Positions 33,383-44,579 are shown, counted from the stretch's first letter. The stretch is 64,000 nt of DNA from Nerophis ophidion (GCF_033978795.1 NC_084615.1:31241719-31305718); one strand, 5' to 3'. Translations and numbers: made by a program. The notes: generated by a model from the sequence alone, not told the origin.

Positions 33383-33539
33383 AGCCCACCTGGAAGCGAG
33401 TGCCGAGCGCTGGTCTCGTCTGCTGGGCCTCTTGGAGGAGCTTTGGAGGTGGATCTGCATGAAGGATGAGGAGCTGACCAAGCAGATGCCCGTTGGTGGA
33501 GACGTGCCCACCCTCTTGCAGCAGCAGAATCACTGCACG
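33383..33539 (+). CDS. utrn: utrophin internal exon (equivalent of dystrophin exon 57)
   Basis: This exon continues the rod domain into the next spectrin-like repeat. After one base that completes the Arg codon it reads AHLEASAERWSRLLGLLEEL, WRWICMKDEELTKQMPVGG and DVPTLLQQQNHCT, 52 residues, ending in phase 0. The start is fixed by AG at 33381-33382, which restores the codon CG|A and makes the exon 157 bp, the same as dystrophin exon 57. The donor is ACG|GTACGT at 33540, a good consensus. The acceptor is unusual: the 25 bases before the AG are purine-rich, with no clear pyrimidine tract. The exon sits about 200 bp downstream of a decayed Tc1 fragment. Skipping it would shift the frame. HLEASAE, MKDEEL, QMP and GGDVP are shared with utrophin from memory. 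The preceding 5,246 bp intron is packed with transposon copies. Confidence 0.93.
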
Positions 33540-33971
33540 GTACGTCGTATTGTACAACGTGCAATCGATTCCTCTGTAAAGTCTTTTATAATGTTTATTA
33601 CCTCAGCCAAGGTCGTTATGCTTTTATTACCAGCTGTTTGTTGTCTTGCCAACGAAACGACACAGCGCTCTGTTGGTTTATTTATTTCGTATGCGCACAA
33701 ATCAGCTCAAAAACACTTTCATGGCGATTAACTTGTCAAAAGATCACGGTAGGTGTCGAAAACCTCCGTACAAATATAAATGTTCTTGACTTTTTATTTA
33801 AGTGGCCATATTGGGTCGGTGACCAAAAAAATAGGTAAAAAATTCAGCACACAATTGTGGTTTAGACTAAAGCAAACATTTTATTGTGTGCCTGCCTTTA
33901 TTTTGACTGTAGGTTTATTATATGTTAGATTTTGTTTGTGGACCTCTTTGGGTCTTTTGATATTACTTGTG
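33540..33971. other. intron, no feature recognised
   Basis: Follows the donor GTACGT. The ORF of exon 2 continues to 33731 by chance. Confidence 0.5.
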
Positions 33972-35782
33972 TATAGGGCTTGGCGATATGGCAAAACAAT
34001 GATCACGACTAATTTTTTCATATCATCCGATCTCCATTGATATCACAATAAAAATAGTTTTTAAACATTTTTTTAATCAAAGCAGATTGTCCCGCAAAGG
34101 ATAATGCACAGTACCGCATCCCCACTGTTTCCTATTGCAGTATCTTGTAACAGACATTTTTGCCATGTTTGATGGGGGTAAAATGCAAACAGCTGACAAC
34201 TTTTATTTTGTGTTCATATACCGTATTTTTCGTATTATAAGTTGCTCCGGAGTATAAGTCGCACCGGCCGAAAATGCATAATAAAGAAGGAAAAAAACAT
34301 ATATACGTCGCACTGGAGTATAAGTCGCATTTTTGGGGGCAATTTATTTGATAAAATCCAACACCAAGAATAAACATTTGAAAGGCAATTTAAAATAAAT
34401 AAAGAATAGTGAACAATAGGCTGAATAAGTGTGCGTTATATGACGCATAAATAACCAACTGAGAAGGTGCCTGGTATGTTAACGTAACATATTATGGTAA
34501 GAGTCATTCAAATAACTATAACATATAGAACATGCTATACGTTTACCAAACAATCTGTCACTCCTAATCGATAAATCCGATGAAATCTTCATCCTCGATG
34601 CCGCTTCTAAACAACTCTGCCAACTCCAAAGGTATGCGCCGCTTCCTCTTGTCGTTTTCTGTTGCATATTTCACTACGTTCAGCTTGTAATCTGCAGTAC
34701 ATGATTTCCTTTTTGGTGCCATTTTTGTTCAGTCCTTCTCAGTTTTTATAAGTTACCGCCAACGATGAAATGATCCATATTAATAGCTACGGCATATAGC
34801 AGTTAGCATTCCATGACCCCCAATACACTTCTACCATGACCCTCCCCCGCCGAATTCTTATTGGTTGACGTGTGTGTGACAATTGCTGACATTTTTTCGT
34901 CTCTTCCGCGAATGAGATAAATCATATTATTTGATATTGTGTAATCTGCAGTACATGATTTCCTTTTCGGGGCCATTTTTGTTCAGCCCTTCTCAGTTTT
35001 TATAAGTTACCGCCAACGATGAAATGTTCCATTGTATTAGCTACTGCAGTAGCATATAGCATACAGCAGTTAGCATTCCATGACCCACAATGGACTTCTG
35101 CCATGACCCTCCCCTGCCAAATTCTTATTGGTTGACGTGTATGTGACGATTGCTGACGTGTGTGTGACGATTGCTGACATTTTCTTCGTCTCTTCCACGA
35201 ATGAGATAAATAATATTATGTGATATTTTACGGTAATGTGTTAATAATTTCACACATAAATCGCTCTGGAGTATATGTCGCAGTATATGTGTTTGCTGGA
35301 GGTGCCACGCTACAGTCCGTACCTGGTTTTAGGGCCACAGTTTTGCTTCTTTTTTGTACGTTTTGTGGGGGTATAGAGATTAAGTTTTTTCCTCTTCACT
35401 TCTATGGTAGTGTTAGTCGTGTTTGTCATTTTTGTTGTTCTTCTGGGCTGCACATCCAGCATTGTTAGGGGACAAGGCACAACACGATTGAATGTAGGAA
35501 GACTGATTTTAGCGACGTTGAAAAGGGATGATCGTGCACACAAACACACGCAAATGAACACAAACACACACAATCACAGACACACACAGGATGACGGTCA
35601 ATAAAGGTGGATTGTTCCATATAGGATTTTACCAAGCATCGTTGCTTCTCTACTGTTTACTATCGTGGTCATTTTTAACAGACATTTCCGCCATGTTTGA
35701 TCGAGGTAATATGCTAACAGCTGATCACCAGAATTAAGCTCAAATTATTCTCGATCAACGATCACAATCATATAAATCGCCC
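33972..35782. mobile_element. hAT-like element Y enclosing a family K copy
   Basis: Left end TATAGGGCTTGGCGATATG and right end AAATCGCCC are inverted. Flanking 8-mers TACTTGTG and TACTTGTT differ at one base. A pair of similar segments (CAGACATTTTTGCCATGTTTGA and CAGACATTTCCGCCATGTTTGA type) lies on both sides of the K insertion. Confidence 0.55.
34221..35285 (-). mobile_element. TA-flanked family K, copy 2, right end truncated
   Basis: Starts CCGTATTTTTCGTATTATAA after TA. The sequence GTTAACATACCAGGCACC-type (reverse complement near 34467-34484) matches copy K1. The right end stops at CGCTCTGGAGTATATGTCG, about 65 bp short of the terminus seen in K1. A direct duplication of 250-290 bp lies inside at 34687-34938 and 34939-35226. 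Confidence 0.65.
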
Positions 35783-35865
35783 TACTTGTTAACACGCTGG
35801 AGGTTATAGAGCTGACCGAGTCTAGTGAGCATTGTAATACGCGATTTGAAATTTGCGGCTTGTAA

Positions 35866-36640
35866 TGGTGCATCTGTATACCTCTTAATGTTAAAAAATG
35901 TTTTTTATAAGGTAGAAAACAGTTTTTTTAGGCGCTAGCTATAAAAATATTTCATTTAAAATAATCATTTGCAGAAATTCATCTGAATACCTCTTAATGT
36001 TGAAAACATGTTTTTTATGCGCTAGCTATAAAAGTGAAGTGAATGATATTTATATAGCGCTTTTTCTCTAGTGACTCAAAGCGCTTTACATAGTGAAACC
36101 CAATATCTAAGTTACATTTAAATGTGTGGGTGGCACTGGGAGTAAGTGGGTAAAGTGTCTTGCCCAAGGACACAACGGCAGTGACTAGGATGGCGGAAGC
36201 GGGGATCGAACCTGCAACCCTCAAGTTGCTGGCATGGCCGCTCTACCAACCGAGGTATACCGCCCCAAGTATTTCATTTAAAATAATTCTTACTTTGCAG
36301 AAATTCATCTCTATACCTCTTAATGTTGAAAAAATGCTTTTTATAGCGTAACAAACTGTTTTTATTATGTGCTAGCTATAAAAGAATGTCATTTAAAATA
36401 ATTATTTCTTTGCAGAAATTCATCTGTATACCTCTTGATACAAAAACACATTTTTATAACGTAGCAAACAGTATTTATACGTTAGCTCTAAAAATATTTA
36501 ATTTAAAATAATTCTTACCCCATCTGTATATAATGTTAAAAAATGTTTTTTTAATAACATAGCTAACCGTTTTTTCATGCGCTAGCTATAAGAATATTTT
36601 ATTTAAAAAAATTCTTACTTTGCAGAAGTTCATCTACTGT
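35866..36640. repeat. minisatellite with ~91-115 bp units, five copies
   Basis: The block CATCTGTATACCTCTTAATG starts units at 35871, 35980, 36306, 36421 and 36531, followed by GCGCTAGCTATAAAA and TTCATTTAAAATAATTCTTA. A sixth partial start is at 36631. The second unit is split by a SINE (36034-36266). Spacing without the SINE is about 91-115 bp. Confidence 0.85.
36034..36266 (-). repeat. tRNA-derived SINE F in reverse, inside the minisatellite
   Basis: From GATATTTATATAGCGC and AGCGCTTTACATAGTGAAAC to GGGATCGAACCTGCAACCC (box B reversed) and ACCGAGGTATACCGCCCC. Near full length. Confidence 0.88.
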
Positions 36641-36733
36641 ATCACACAGGCGCGGACTGAAATTAACAGCAATTAATGAGGATTTTCTTTTTTACTCTTC
36701 GTCACCACAAATAGATTTGGTTATAGAAGCCTG

Positions 36734-36998
36734 AGTGTGTGCATTAGAAACACAACCAACAGAAATTTAGTTCCTAATAGGTTAATAATTGTTTGTATAA
36801 TTGTTTATGTTTATAATACACAATTGGGGTTAGTGCATCTGCCTCACAATACAAAGGTCCTGAGCAGTCTTGGTGTGTGCCTTAGAAACACAACCAACAG
36901 AAATGTAGTTCCTAATAGGTTAATAATTGTTTATGTTTATAATACACAATTGGGGTTAGTGCATCTGCCTCACAATACGAAGGTCCTGAGCAGTCTTG
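36734..36998. repeat. tandem duplication of ~130 bp at a SINE head
   Basis: TTAGAAACACAACCAACAG to CCTGAGCAGTCTTG occurs twice (about 36743-36871 and 36881-36998). The first unit has a 12-base extra piece (TTTGTATAATTG). Both units include the first part of SINE H. Confidence 0.8.
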
Positions 36999-37305
36999 GG
37001 TTCAATCCAAGGCTCGGGATCTTTCTGTGTGGAGTTTGCATGTTCTCCTCGTGACTGCGTGGGTTCCCTCCGGGTACTCCGGCTTCCTCCCACTTCCAAA
37101 GACATGCACCTGGGGATAGGTTGATTGGCAACATTAAATTGGCCCTAGTGTGTGAATGTGAGTGTGAATGTTGTCTGTCTATCTGTGTTGGCCCTGCGAT
37201 GAGGTGGCGACTTGTCCAGGGTGTACACAGCTTTCCGCCCGATTATAACTGAGATAGGCACCAGCGATCCCAAATGGCATAAGCGGTAGGAAATGGATGG
37301 ATGCA
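36953..37305 (+). repeat. tRNA-derived SINE H, nearly full length
   Basis: GTTAGTGCATCTGCCTCACA, box B-like GGGTTCAATCC, GTGGAGTTTGCATGTTCTCC and GAGGTGGCGACTTGTCCAGG, ending GGAAATGGATGGATG. The very 5' head (GGGCAGCACGGTG) is missing. Confidence 0.85.
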
Positions 37306-38385
37306 TGGAAGCATCAACAAAGTTAAGACAATTCACTCCATCAAAGTAGAACAAGCAAACACCTGCAGAGCATGAAGACCACGATGATGATCAGCTACTG
37401 AAGTGACCGGTCGCCCCCCCGACCCACCCTCCTCAAGTCGCATAGATTATTATTTTTATTATTATTATTATTATACGTTATGCCAGGGGATACATTATAT
37501 TGGCTTATGTTTCTATGTGAAGAAGGACTTGGGAATACAAGCAAAGTCAAGCAGTCCTTGGACAGACTGTGGTCCAGTGCATCTCCACCTGCATTTAGTC
37601 ATTTCCATAAAAAATAGGCAGCAGACTGGTGTTGGACTGCTGAAACCGCAAATACATCAGGCGACTGTAAATCACTTGGTCGTAATCACCGCTGTTATTA
37701 TTCATCATCAGTGCAGTCAGCAACACATACCAGGAAGATGCATTGCAGTTTTTAGCTGTGCACCCCACCTCCTCCAAAAAAAAAACGTTTTGTGTGTCCT
37801 TGATTATTAATCGGCACTTTTATGGCCGACAATCAGCAACGAGCGGGCATAAAACTTGTTTTAGTGCATGTTAAATAATAAACTGGGATACGTTAAATAA
37901 TCAGTAGCGCTGCACTAATTTATCCCGAGTATCATCGTCTGTTCGCCCCCATCCAACGTAGTATCATTTATTCTGTCTCAGTAATCAATACTGACCCGTT
38001 CACAACTTTGTCTTCATTGGTATTTGTCAGCCGTTGCGATTATTTATGACTACCGCTGGATATTGTTGACGTGTAATTGTGCTCAGATGGATGACTCAAG
38101 CCTGTGGAGAGTGTTTACTTGCACTGCGTTGGCCAATACTCCGACGCTGAGCTTTACGCTCGACATTGTTATTAGATCCCCAATGTAAACACTTGTGTGG
38201 ACCAGTGTGGAATCAGAATCATAAACACAAACTTGCCCCACACACACACAAAACTTGCCCCACACACACACACAAATTTGAAATGTGCTGAAGGTTTGTT
38301 GCATTTATATCAAGGTGTGATGCCTTAAAGAGGGCCTTTTATGCAAAACCCACTTTTCTTACTAATTGGTACCTGTTTTTTTAGA
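37306..38385. other. intron with (ATT)n and (CA)n tracts
   Basis: (ATT)n at 37446-37472 and two copies of a CTTGCCCCACACACACA segment at about 38232-38270. No exon or transposon end recognised. Confidence 0.45.
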
Positions 38386-38504
38386 CAAAACCCAAAACCA
38401 GGGAAGTCGGCATGTTGTGTAAATCGTATATAAAAACAGAATTCTATGATTTGCAAATCCTTTTGAACTTATATTCAATTGAATGGGTCAATTGAATTGA
38501 CAGA

Positions 38505-39087
38505 GTTCATTATTTATCAAAATGCTTGTTTAACCTATCAAGTCATTTACAAGCTGAATCTTAGGCTGTGTAGCTTGGTTCCTATCTACCATCCCTAGCA
38601 TGCCCACAACACTCGTAACATAGATCTGAAAACCGGTAAACATTGTTTACTGGCTTGTACCGGTCACAGTGTCGTATTCAGGGGACCAAAGATTTGGAAC
38701 CAGCTTAATGAGAGCCTCAAGAAGCTGTTTCCATTCTCTAACTTCAAAAAGAAACTGAAAAATTACCTATTAACCACCTATCTTTAATGCCTCATGTGGG
38801 GTAGACTACTGTTGGGTTTTGCATGGTTGAATGAATGTATGTATGTGTATGCTTGCTTTAGTACTATTATCTTGTGTTTATCATATAGCGTTGTTTTGTT
38901 TTTGTTTTTCGTTGTTGTGCTTGCTACCATATTTGATCTTTCCATGTATATATTGTCCTTTGGACCCCCTGTCAAAATCTTCTTCTAGCTTATTTCCGGG
39001 ACCCTTTCACGTACCAACATCTTTAAATGATGATATTCCCCGCTATTGTAAATGTTATATGGTATTGTGAATAAACTTGTAAACTTG
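38505..39087 (+). pseudogene. LINE 3' end: ORF C-terminus and 3' UTR
   Basis: Reading on + near 38660-38785 gives FRGPKIWNQLNESLKKLFPF-like residues and FKKKLKNYLL, typical of the end of a fish LINE ORF2. AATAAA at 39071 is followed by a repeated CTTGTAAACTTGTAA at the 3' end. 5' truncated. Confidence 0.65.
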
Positions 39088-40516
39088 TAAGGAGGTGACC
39101 CCAGGATGCAGGGACGGGAGGCGAGGTTTGAATTACAAAAAGTTAAACAAAAGGCGGTGGGACAGAAGTGCACACCGTGGATAAGCAAACAAAAGCAGGT
39201 CCCTCAATGGTCGGCAGGGGAAAAGGCCAGGGCGCACTGAGCTCAACAAAAGGTCCATCACAAAATCCTCTTCATATCAGGGAGGCTAGGAAGCAAACAC
39301 AAAGAGGAGAGGAATTTCAAGAATAAGGAGAGACAACATACCAGGCAGGACGAAGTGACTCAGGCACCTACTCAGTGGCCTAGTGGTTAGAGTGTCCGCC
39401 CTGAGATCGATAGGTTGGGAGTTCAAACCCTGGACGAGTCATACCAAAGACTATAAAAATGGAACCCATTACCTCCCTGCTTGGCACTCAGCATCAAGGG
39501 GGGTTAAATCATCATAAATGATTCCCGGGCGCTGCACCGCTGCTGTCCAACGCTCCCCTCACCTCCCAGGGGGTGATCAAGAGGATGGGTCGAATGCAGA
39601 AGACACATTTCACCACATCTAGTGTGTGTGTGACAATCATTGGTACTTTAACTTTAACTTTAACATGCACGTGGGAGGTGCAGGAGACAATAACCGGCAG
39701 GGACCAGCTGTCGGTGACAAGCTTAAATACTACTGGGTAGAGATTTGTTGCAGGTGTACCTCGCTGGGGACTAATTGACTGAAGAAAAACAGACACCATA
39801 AAAGAGAAGGCAGGGAAATGACAAAAAACAACAGAATTCTCTGCAAAGACAAGATATTTAATGTCCGAACTGAGTAACGTGTTTTTTTGTGCAAATAATC
39901 ATTAACTTAGAATTCAATGTTACGTGCAGTGATTTCTCCAGATTCTCTGAACGTTTTGATGATATTACAGACCGTAGATGGTGAGATCTCTAAATTCCAT
40001 GCAATAGCTCATTGGGAAATGTTGTTCTTAAACTTGTCGACAGCTTGCTCACGCATTTGTTCACAAAGTGGTGACCCTTGCCCATCCTTGTTTGTGAATG
40101 ACTGGGCATTTCATGGAAGCTGCTTTTATACCCAATCATGGCACCCACCTGTTCCCAATTAGCCTGTTCACCTGTGGAATTTTCTAAATAAGTGTTTGAT
40201 GAGCATTCCTCAACTTTCTCAGTTTTTTCTGCCACTTGGGCCAGCTTTTTTGAAACACGTTGCAGGCTTCAAATTCCAAATGAGTTAATATTTGCAAACA
40301 ATAACGTTTTCCAGTCCAAATGTTAAGTATCTTGTCTTTGCAGTCTATTCAATTGAATATTGGTTGAAAAAGATTTGCAAATCATTGTATTCTGTTTTTA
40401 TTTACGATTTACACAACGTGCCAACTTCACCGGTTTTGGGGTTTGTATTTAGAATCCACACAAGTCTCGAAAATTGGAAATCAAACCATGGCGGCATGGC
40501 GTAGGTATTGATAAAA
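38843..40516 (+). repeat. tandem segmental duplication, unit 1
   Basis: This segment recurs at 40517-42014 with an offset of about 1,500 bp (for example GGCGGTGGGACAGAAGTGCA at 39152 and 40657). Unit 2 lacks about 180 bp (38963-39143). Each unit carries a SINE G and the right part of a family C Tc1. Unit ends share GGTATTGATAAAAAAC. Confidence 0.88.
39373..39664 (+). repeat. tRNA-derived SINE G, copy 1
   Basis: Head GGCCTAGTGGTTAGAGTGTC (box A), GGGAGTTCAAACCC (box B), then GAGTCATACCAAAGACTATA, CACCTCCCAGGGGGTGATCA and a 3' end GGTACTTTAACTTTAACTT. Confidence 0.85.
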
Positions 40517-40876
40517 AACATGTATGTGTATGCTTGCTTTAGTACTATTATCTTGTGTTTATCATATAGCGTTGTTGATGTTTTGTTTTTGTTTTTCATT
40601 GTTGTGCTTGCTACCATATTTGATCTTTCCATGTATATATTGTCCTTTAAACAAAAGGCGGTGGGACAGAAGTGCACACCGTGGATAAGCAAACAAAAGC
40701 AGGTCCCTCAATGGTCGGCAGGGGAAAAGGCCAGGGCGCACTGAGCTCAACAAAAGGTTCAACACAAAATCCTCTTCATATCAGGGAGGCTAGGAAGCAA
40801 ACACAAAGAGGTGAGGTATTTCAGGAATAAGGAGAGACAACATACCAGGCAAGACGAAGTGACTCAGGCACCTACC

Positions 40877-41169
40877 TAGTGGCCTAGTGGTTAGAGTGTC
40901 CGCCCTGAGATCGGTAGGTTGGGAGTTCAAACCCTGGACGAGTCATACCAAAGTCTAAAAAAATGGGACCCATTGCCTCCCTGCTTGGCACTCAGCATCA
41001 AGGGGGGTTAAATCACCATGAATGATTCTCGGGCGCAGCACCTGCTGATCACTGCTCCCCTCACTTCCCAGTGGGTGATCAAGAGGATGGGTCAAATGCA
41101 GAGGACAAATTTCACCACACCTAGTGTGTGTGTGTGACAATCTTTGGTACTTTAACTTTAACTTTAACA
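40877..41169 (+). repeat. tRNA-derived SINE G, copy 2 (duplicated with its surroundings)
   Basis: Same position within unit 2 as copy 1 in unit 1, so it was copied with the block rather than inserted again. It has AGTGGGTGATCAAGAGGATG and a (GT)n stretch before TTTGGTACTTTAACTTT. Confidence 0.85.
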
Positions 41170-41339
41170 TACATGTGGGAGGTGCAGGAGACAATAACCG
41201 GCAGGGACCAGCTGTCGGTGACGAGCTTAAATACTACTGGGTAGAGATTTGTTGCAGGTGTGCCTCGCTGGGGACTAATTGACTGAAGAAAAACAGACAC
41301 CATAAAAGAGAAGGCAGGGAAATGACAGAAAACACAACA

Positions 41340-41947
41340 GAATTCATTGCAAAGACAAGATATTTAATGTTCTAACTGAGAAACATGTTTTTTTTGTTGT
41401 TGCAAATAATCATTAACTTGGAATTCAATGTTACGTGCAATGATTTCTCCGATTCTCTGAACGTTTTGATGGTATTACAGACCGTAGATGGTGAAATTTA
41501 TAAATTCCTTGCTATAGCTCGTTGAGAAATTATGTTTTTAAACTTGTCGACAACTTGCTCACGCATTTGTCCACAAAGTGGTGACCCTTGCCCATCCTTG
41601 TTTGTGAATGACTGGGCATTTCTTGGAAGCTGATCATCGCACCCACCTGTTCCCAATTAGCCTGTTCACCTGTTGAATGTTCTAAATAAGTGTTTGATGA
41701 GCATTCCTCAACTTTCTCAGTTTTTTCTGCCACATATGTCCACCTTTTTTGAAGCATGTTGCAGGCATTAAATTTCAAATAAGCTAATAGTTGCAAACAA
41801 TAACATTTTCCAGTTCAAATGTTGAGTATCTTGTCTTTGCAGTCTATTCATTTGAATAGACTGGTTGAAAAGGATTTGCAAATCATTGTATTCTGTTTAT
41901 ATTTACGATTTACACACCGTGCCAACTTCACCGGTTTTTGGGTTTGT
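41340..41947 (-). mobile_element. Tc1-like family C, right part, copy in unit 2
   Basis: Homologous to 39834-40447. The antisense frame 41530-41796 is a decayed copy of the N-terminal transposase region. The end CACCGGTTTTTGGGTTTGTA is next to the unit boundary. Confidence 0.7.
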
Positions 41948-42019
41948 ATTTACAATCCACATAAGTCTCGAAAATTGGAAATCAAACCATGGCGGCATTG
42001 GCGTAGGTATTGATAAAAA

Positions 42020-42689
42020 AACAAATATTGCCTTCTTTCATACTTGCTCCAAACGAGACATTTGAAATCTGAGTAGTTAATGACGGACTTGTTGCTAGTT
42101 AAGTCAGCGGATTTCTCCATGTACGGTAAAGTTTTACCCAAAGAGCTTTGTGCGAGTCCGCTATTGTAGTTGGACGTCATTGTCAATGAGTTCCTTATTG
42201 TTCTCTATCGTCATGTTTTGGGGCAGACTGGCTCATACATGCACATGCTTCCTCCACTGTTGCCACTTCTAATACAAAGTTAGTTCTATAGTTACATACT
42301 TACTACATACATAGTTGGCGCATAGTTCCAACTTATATCTGCCAGTAGACTCCATGTGGAAGCGCTAAAAACTACAACATGGCTGACGGGGTGGAGACAC
42401 AGTATAAGCAGAGGCATATAAGTAAGACCGCCAAAAAATTGGTCAGAAAGCAGTTTGATAATGGTCTGTAGAACAAAATCCATGCAAAAATTTTATCTAA
42501 AAAAACTAAACACCATTACATGTTATGTAGAACACAAGGAAGTGTTTGAAATGTGCAAAAAAATCATGCTATAACCCCTTTAACTAGGAAAAAAAATTAA
42601 TATTTTTTGACCTAACTTTTTACATCCCGGTAATTCATTTTAATTTAATTAATGTACAACTACGAATATAAGATAAATAACGTCATAAA
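42020..42689. other. intron with a diverged family K-like remnant
   Basis: GGAAGCGCTAAAAACTACAA (42359) and the following AGTAAGACCGCC region (42421) match parts of the K3 element (45174, 45525). No terminus of its own was found. Confidence 0.4.
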
Positions 42690-42910
42690 ATCCATCCATC
42701 CATTTTCTACCTGTTGTCCCTTTTTTGGGGTGGCGGGGGGTTGCTGGAGCCTATCTCAGCTGCATTCGGGCGGAAGGCATGTACACCCTGGACAAGTCGC
42801 CACCTCATCGCACGGCCAACACGGATAGACGGACAACATTCACACTCACATTCACACACTAGGGTTAATGTTGCTAATCAACCTATCCCCAGGTGCATGT
42901 CTTGGGACGT
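42690..42910 (-). repeat. tRNA-derived SINE H, 3' half
   Basis: CCATCCATCCATTTTCTACC, GGAGCCTATCTCAGCTGCAT, CACCCTGGACAAGTCGCCAC and CTATCCCCAGGTGCATGTCT. The tRNA head is missing. Confidence 0.85.
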
Positions 42911-43289
42911 CATAAAATGAATCATTAAATTAAGATAATAGTCGTTAATGCCTCCCTTCTTATTATTATTATGAAAATATTACTACAAATAATAAAGATT
43001 GTAATAATAATAATGATAATTATTATTATACAAAAATACATTTGCACATTTGCAACAAGTTATGACACTTATTGTGATGGAAATGGTGTCCCAATTGCCT
43101 TAATTTCAGGCTAAAACTAAATGTTTTAGACAAAAGATTTTAATAAGAAATAGGGATTTCCCAAAAATATGTAAGACTAAACCAAACCCAAAGTTTTATT
43201 TAAAATGGTATGCCGGTGTACATGTTAAAATTATTTAAAAAAAATGTCCAATTAAAAATATAAAATATGTATTTAATATTTTTTTTAAT
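42911..43289. other. AT-rich intron
   Basis: Runs of ATT/AAT (42960-43030). Nothing else recognised. Confidence 0.5.
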
Positions 43290-43408
43290 TTGGCCCTGTG
43301 ATGAGGTGGCGACTTGTCCAGGGTGTACGCCGCCTTCCGCCCGATTGTAACTGAGATAGGTGCCAGCGCCCCCCGCGATCCCAAAAGGGAATAAGCAGTG
43401 GAAAATAT
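43290..43408 (+). repeat. tRNA-derived SINE H, 3' fragment
   Basis: TGGCCCTGTGATGAGGTGGC, GACTTGTCCAGGGTGTACGC and AACTGAGATAGGTGCCAGCG, ending before the usual (ATGG)n tail. Confidence 0.8.
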
Positions 43409-44158
43409 TTTGCCTCAACTGTAGTCTTCAGAACAGCAATAATATTTGCACAATGTAGAAAGGAACATGTGCAATTCTGATCCTCAGTCTACAATTACAG
43501 TGTGATGTTGAATAATTAATACAAGAGAAAAAAGTAACTGTAAAGGGGAATAATGGATGTGATGTGGGCCCCCTTCCAGCAGCAGTAGAACAATAAATGT
43601 CTCTACACTTGTAATTTCTTAACCTTGACACCATTAAAGAAGTATCATTCACATACGAGCAGACTTCAAACAACAATAAGTGACCTAAAGTGAAGGTTTA
43701 TTAGAAATATGACCTGGCTTCACTGGCAAAATAATTGAACCGAATCCTCTTGGTGAACTATTTGGGGGGGTGTCACCTCAGTCATTTACCCTTAGTAAAT
43801 CCAAAAAGAATCCTGCTGCATTTACTACTTTGTTGGCAAGAAGACTCATTGTGTTAAATTGGAAGGCAACTTGCCACACCCGCTGGATTAAAGAAGTTCT
43901 TTAAAAAAGATTAAGTGGTGGTTCTGCAAAGTTTCAACAACTGTGGGGTGCTTTTCTGAGATATGTTGGAGAAACTGATCTCCAAATTATAACTGATTAA
44001 AACACAATTAAAATGTGGGTGGATGATGAGCCTTTTGTGTGCTTGTTGGTTGCCACATCACCTCGAAAGCCATTCAAGAATGCAACTGTCTTTGGTTTTA
44101 TGGGATTATCTGTCTGTGGTTTCTTTTTACTTTATTTATTTAGTTATTTTTATTATTA
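43409..44158. other. intron, no feature recognised
   Basis: Some resemblance in style to a degenerate Tc1 around 43850-44000 (an AAGAAGTTCTTTAAAAAAG stretch), but no motif is secure. Confidence 0.4.
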
Positions 44159-44245
44159 CCGTATTTTTCGGACTATTATGCGCACTTAAATCCCTTTCAT
44201 TTTCTCAGAAATTGACAATGCGCTTTATAACTTGGTGCGCCTAAT

Positions 44246-44579
44246 CCATCCATCCATCCATTTCCTACCGCGGGGGGCGCTGGTGTTTATCCCCGCTACA
44301 ATCGAGCGGAAGGCGGTGTACACCCTGGACAAGTCGCCACCTCATCGCAGGGCCAACACAGATAGACAGACAACATTCACACTCACATTCACACACTAGG
44401 GCCAATTTAGTGTTGCCAATCAACCTATCCCCAGGTGTATGTCTTTGGAAGTGGGAGGAAGCCGGAGTACCCGGAGGGAAGCCACGCAGGACATGCAAAC
44501 TCCACACAGAAACCCAGGACTACTCAGGACCTTCGTATTGTGAGGCAGACGCACTAACGTGAGGCAGACGCACTAACCT
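44246..44579 (-). repeat. tRNA-derived SINE H with 12-bp target duplication
   Basis: Flanked by GGTGCGCCTAAT (44234-44245) and GGTGCACCTAAT (44580-44591). Body includes CGAGCGGAAGGCGGTGTACA and AATCAACCTATCCCCAGGTG. The last part of the head is repeated (GTGAGGCAGACGCACTAAC twice). Confidence 0.88.

Larger units (their letters stand above)
38386..40447. mobile_element. Tc1-like family C copy split by about 1.3 kb of other repeats
   Basis: The left terminus (CAAAACCCAAAACCAGGGAA, to about 38505) and the right part (39834-40447, ending CACCGGTTTTGGGGTTTG) belong together. The insert between them holds a LINE end (38505-39087), an unclassified repeat (39088-39830) and a SINE. Sequence 39900-40250 corresponds in reverse to the Tc1 helix-turn-helix region seen at 24760-24930. 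Confidence 0.65.
40517..42014 (+). repeat. tandem segmental duplication, unit 2
   Basis: See unit 1. It starts ATGTATGTGTATGCTTGCTT and ends at GGTATTGATAAAAAAAC near 42008-42022. SINE G copy 2 lies at 40877-41169 and a family C Tc1 part at 41340-41947. Confidence 0.88.

Noticed and set aside
33540..33731. Continuation of the exon 2 frame to 33731
   Set aside because: A good donor (GTACGT) at 33540 ends the exon at the expected 157 bp. The extra residues have no spectrin-repeat character.
35866..36640. CRISPR-like array because of regularly spaced repeats
   Set aside because: Units are ~110 bp and similar along their whole length, with no short repeat and unique spacer pattern, and the DNA is from an animal. 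It is a minisatellite.
37403..37810. 135-codon + strand ORF
   Set aside because: It begins in low-complexity (ATT)n sequence (poly-Tyr), has no motif and overlaps an antisense frame. Chance.
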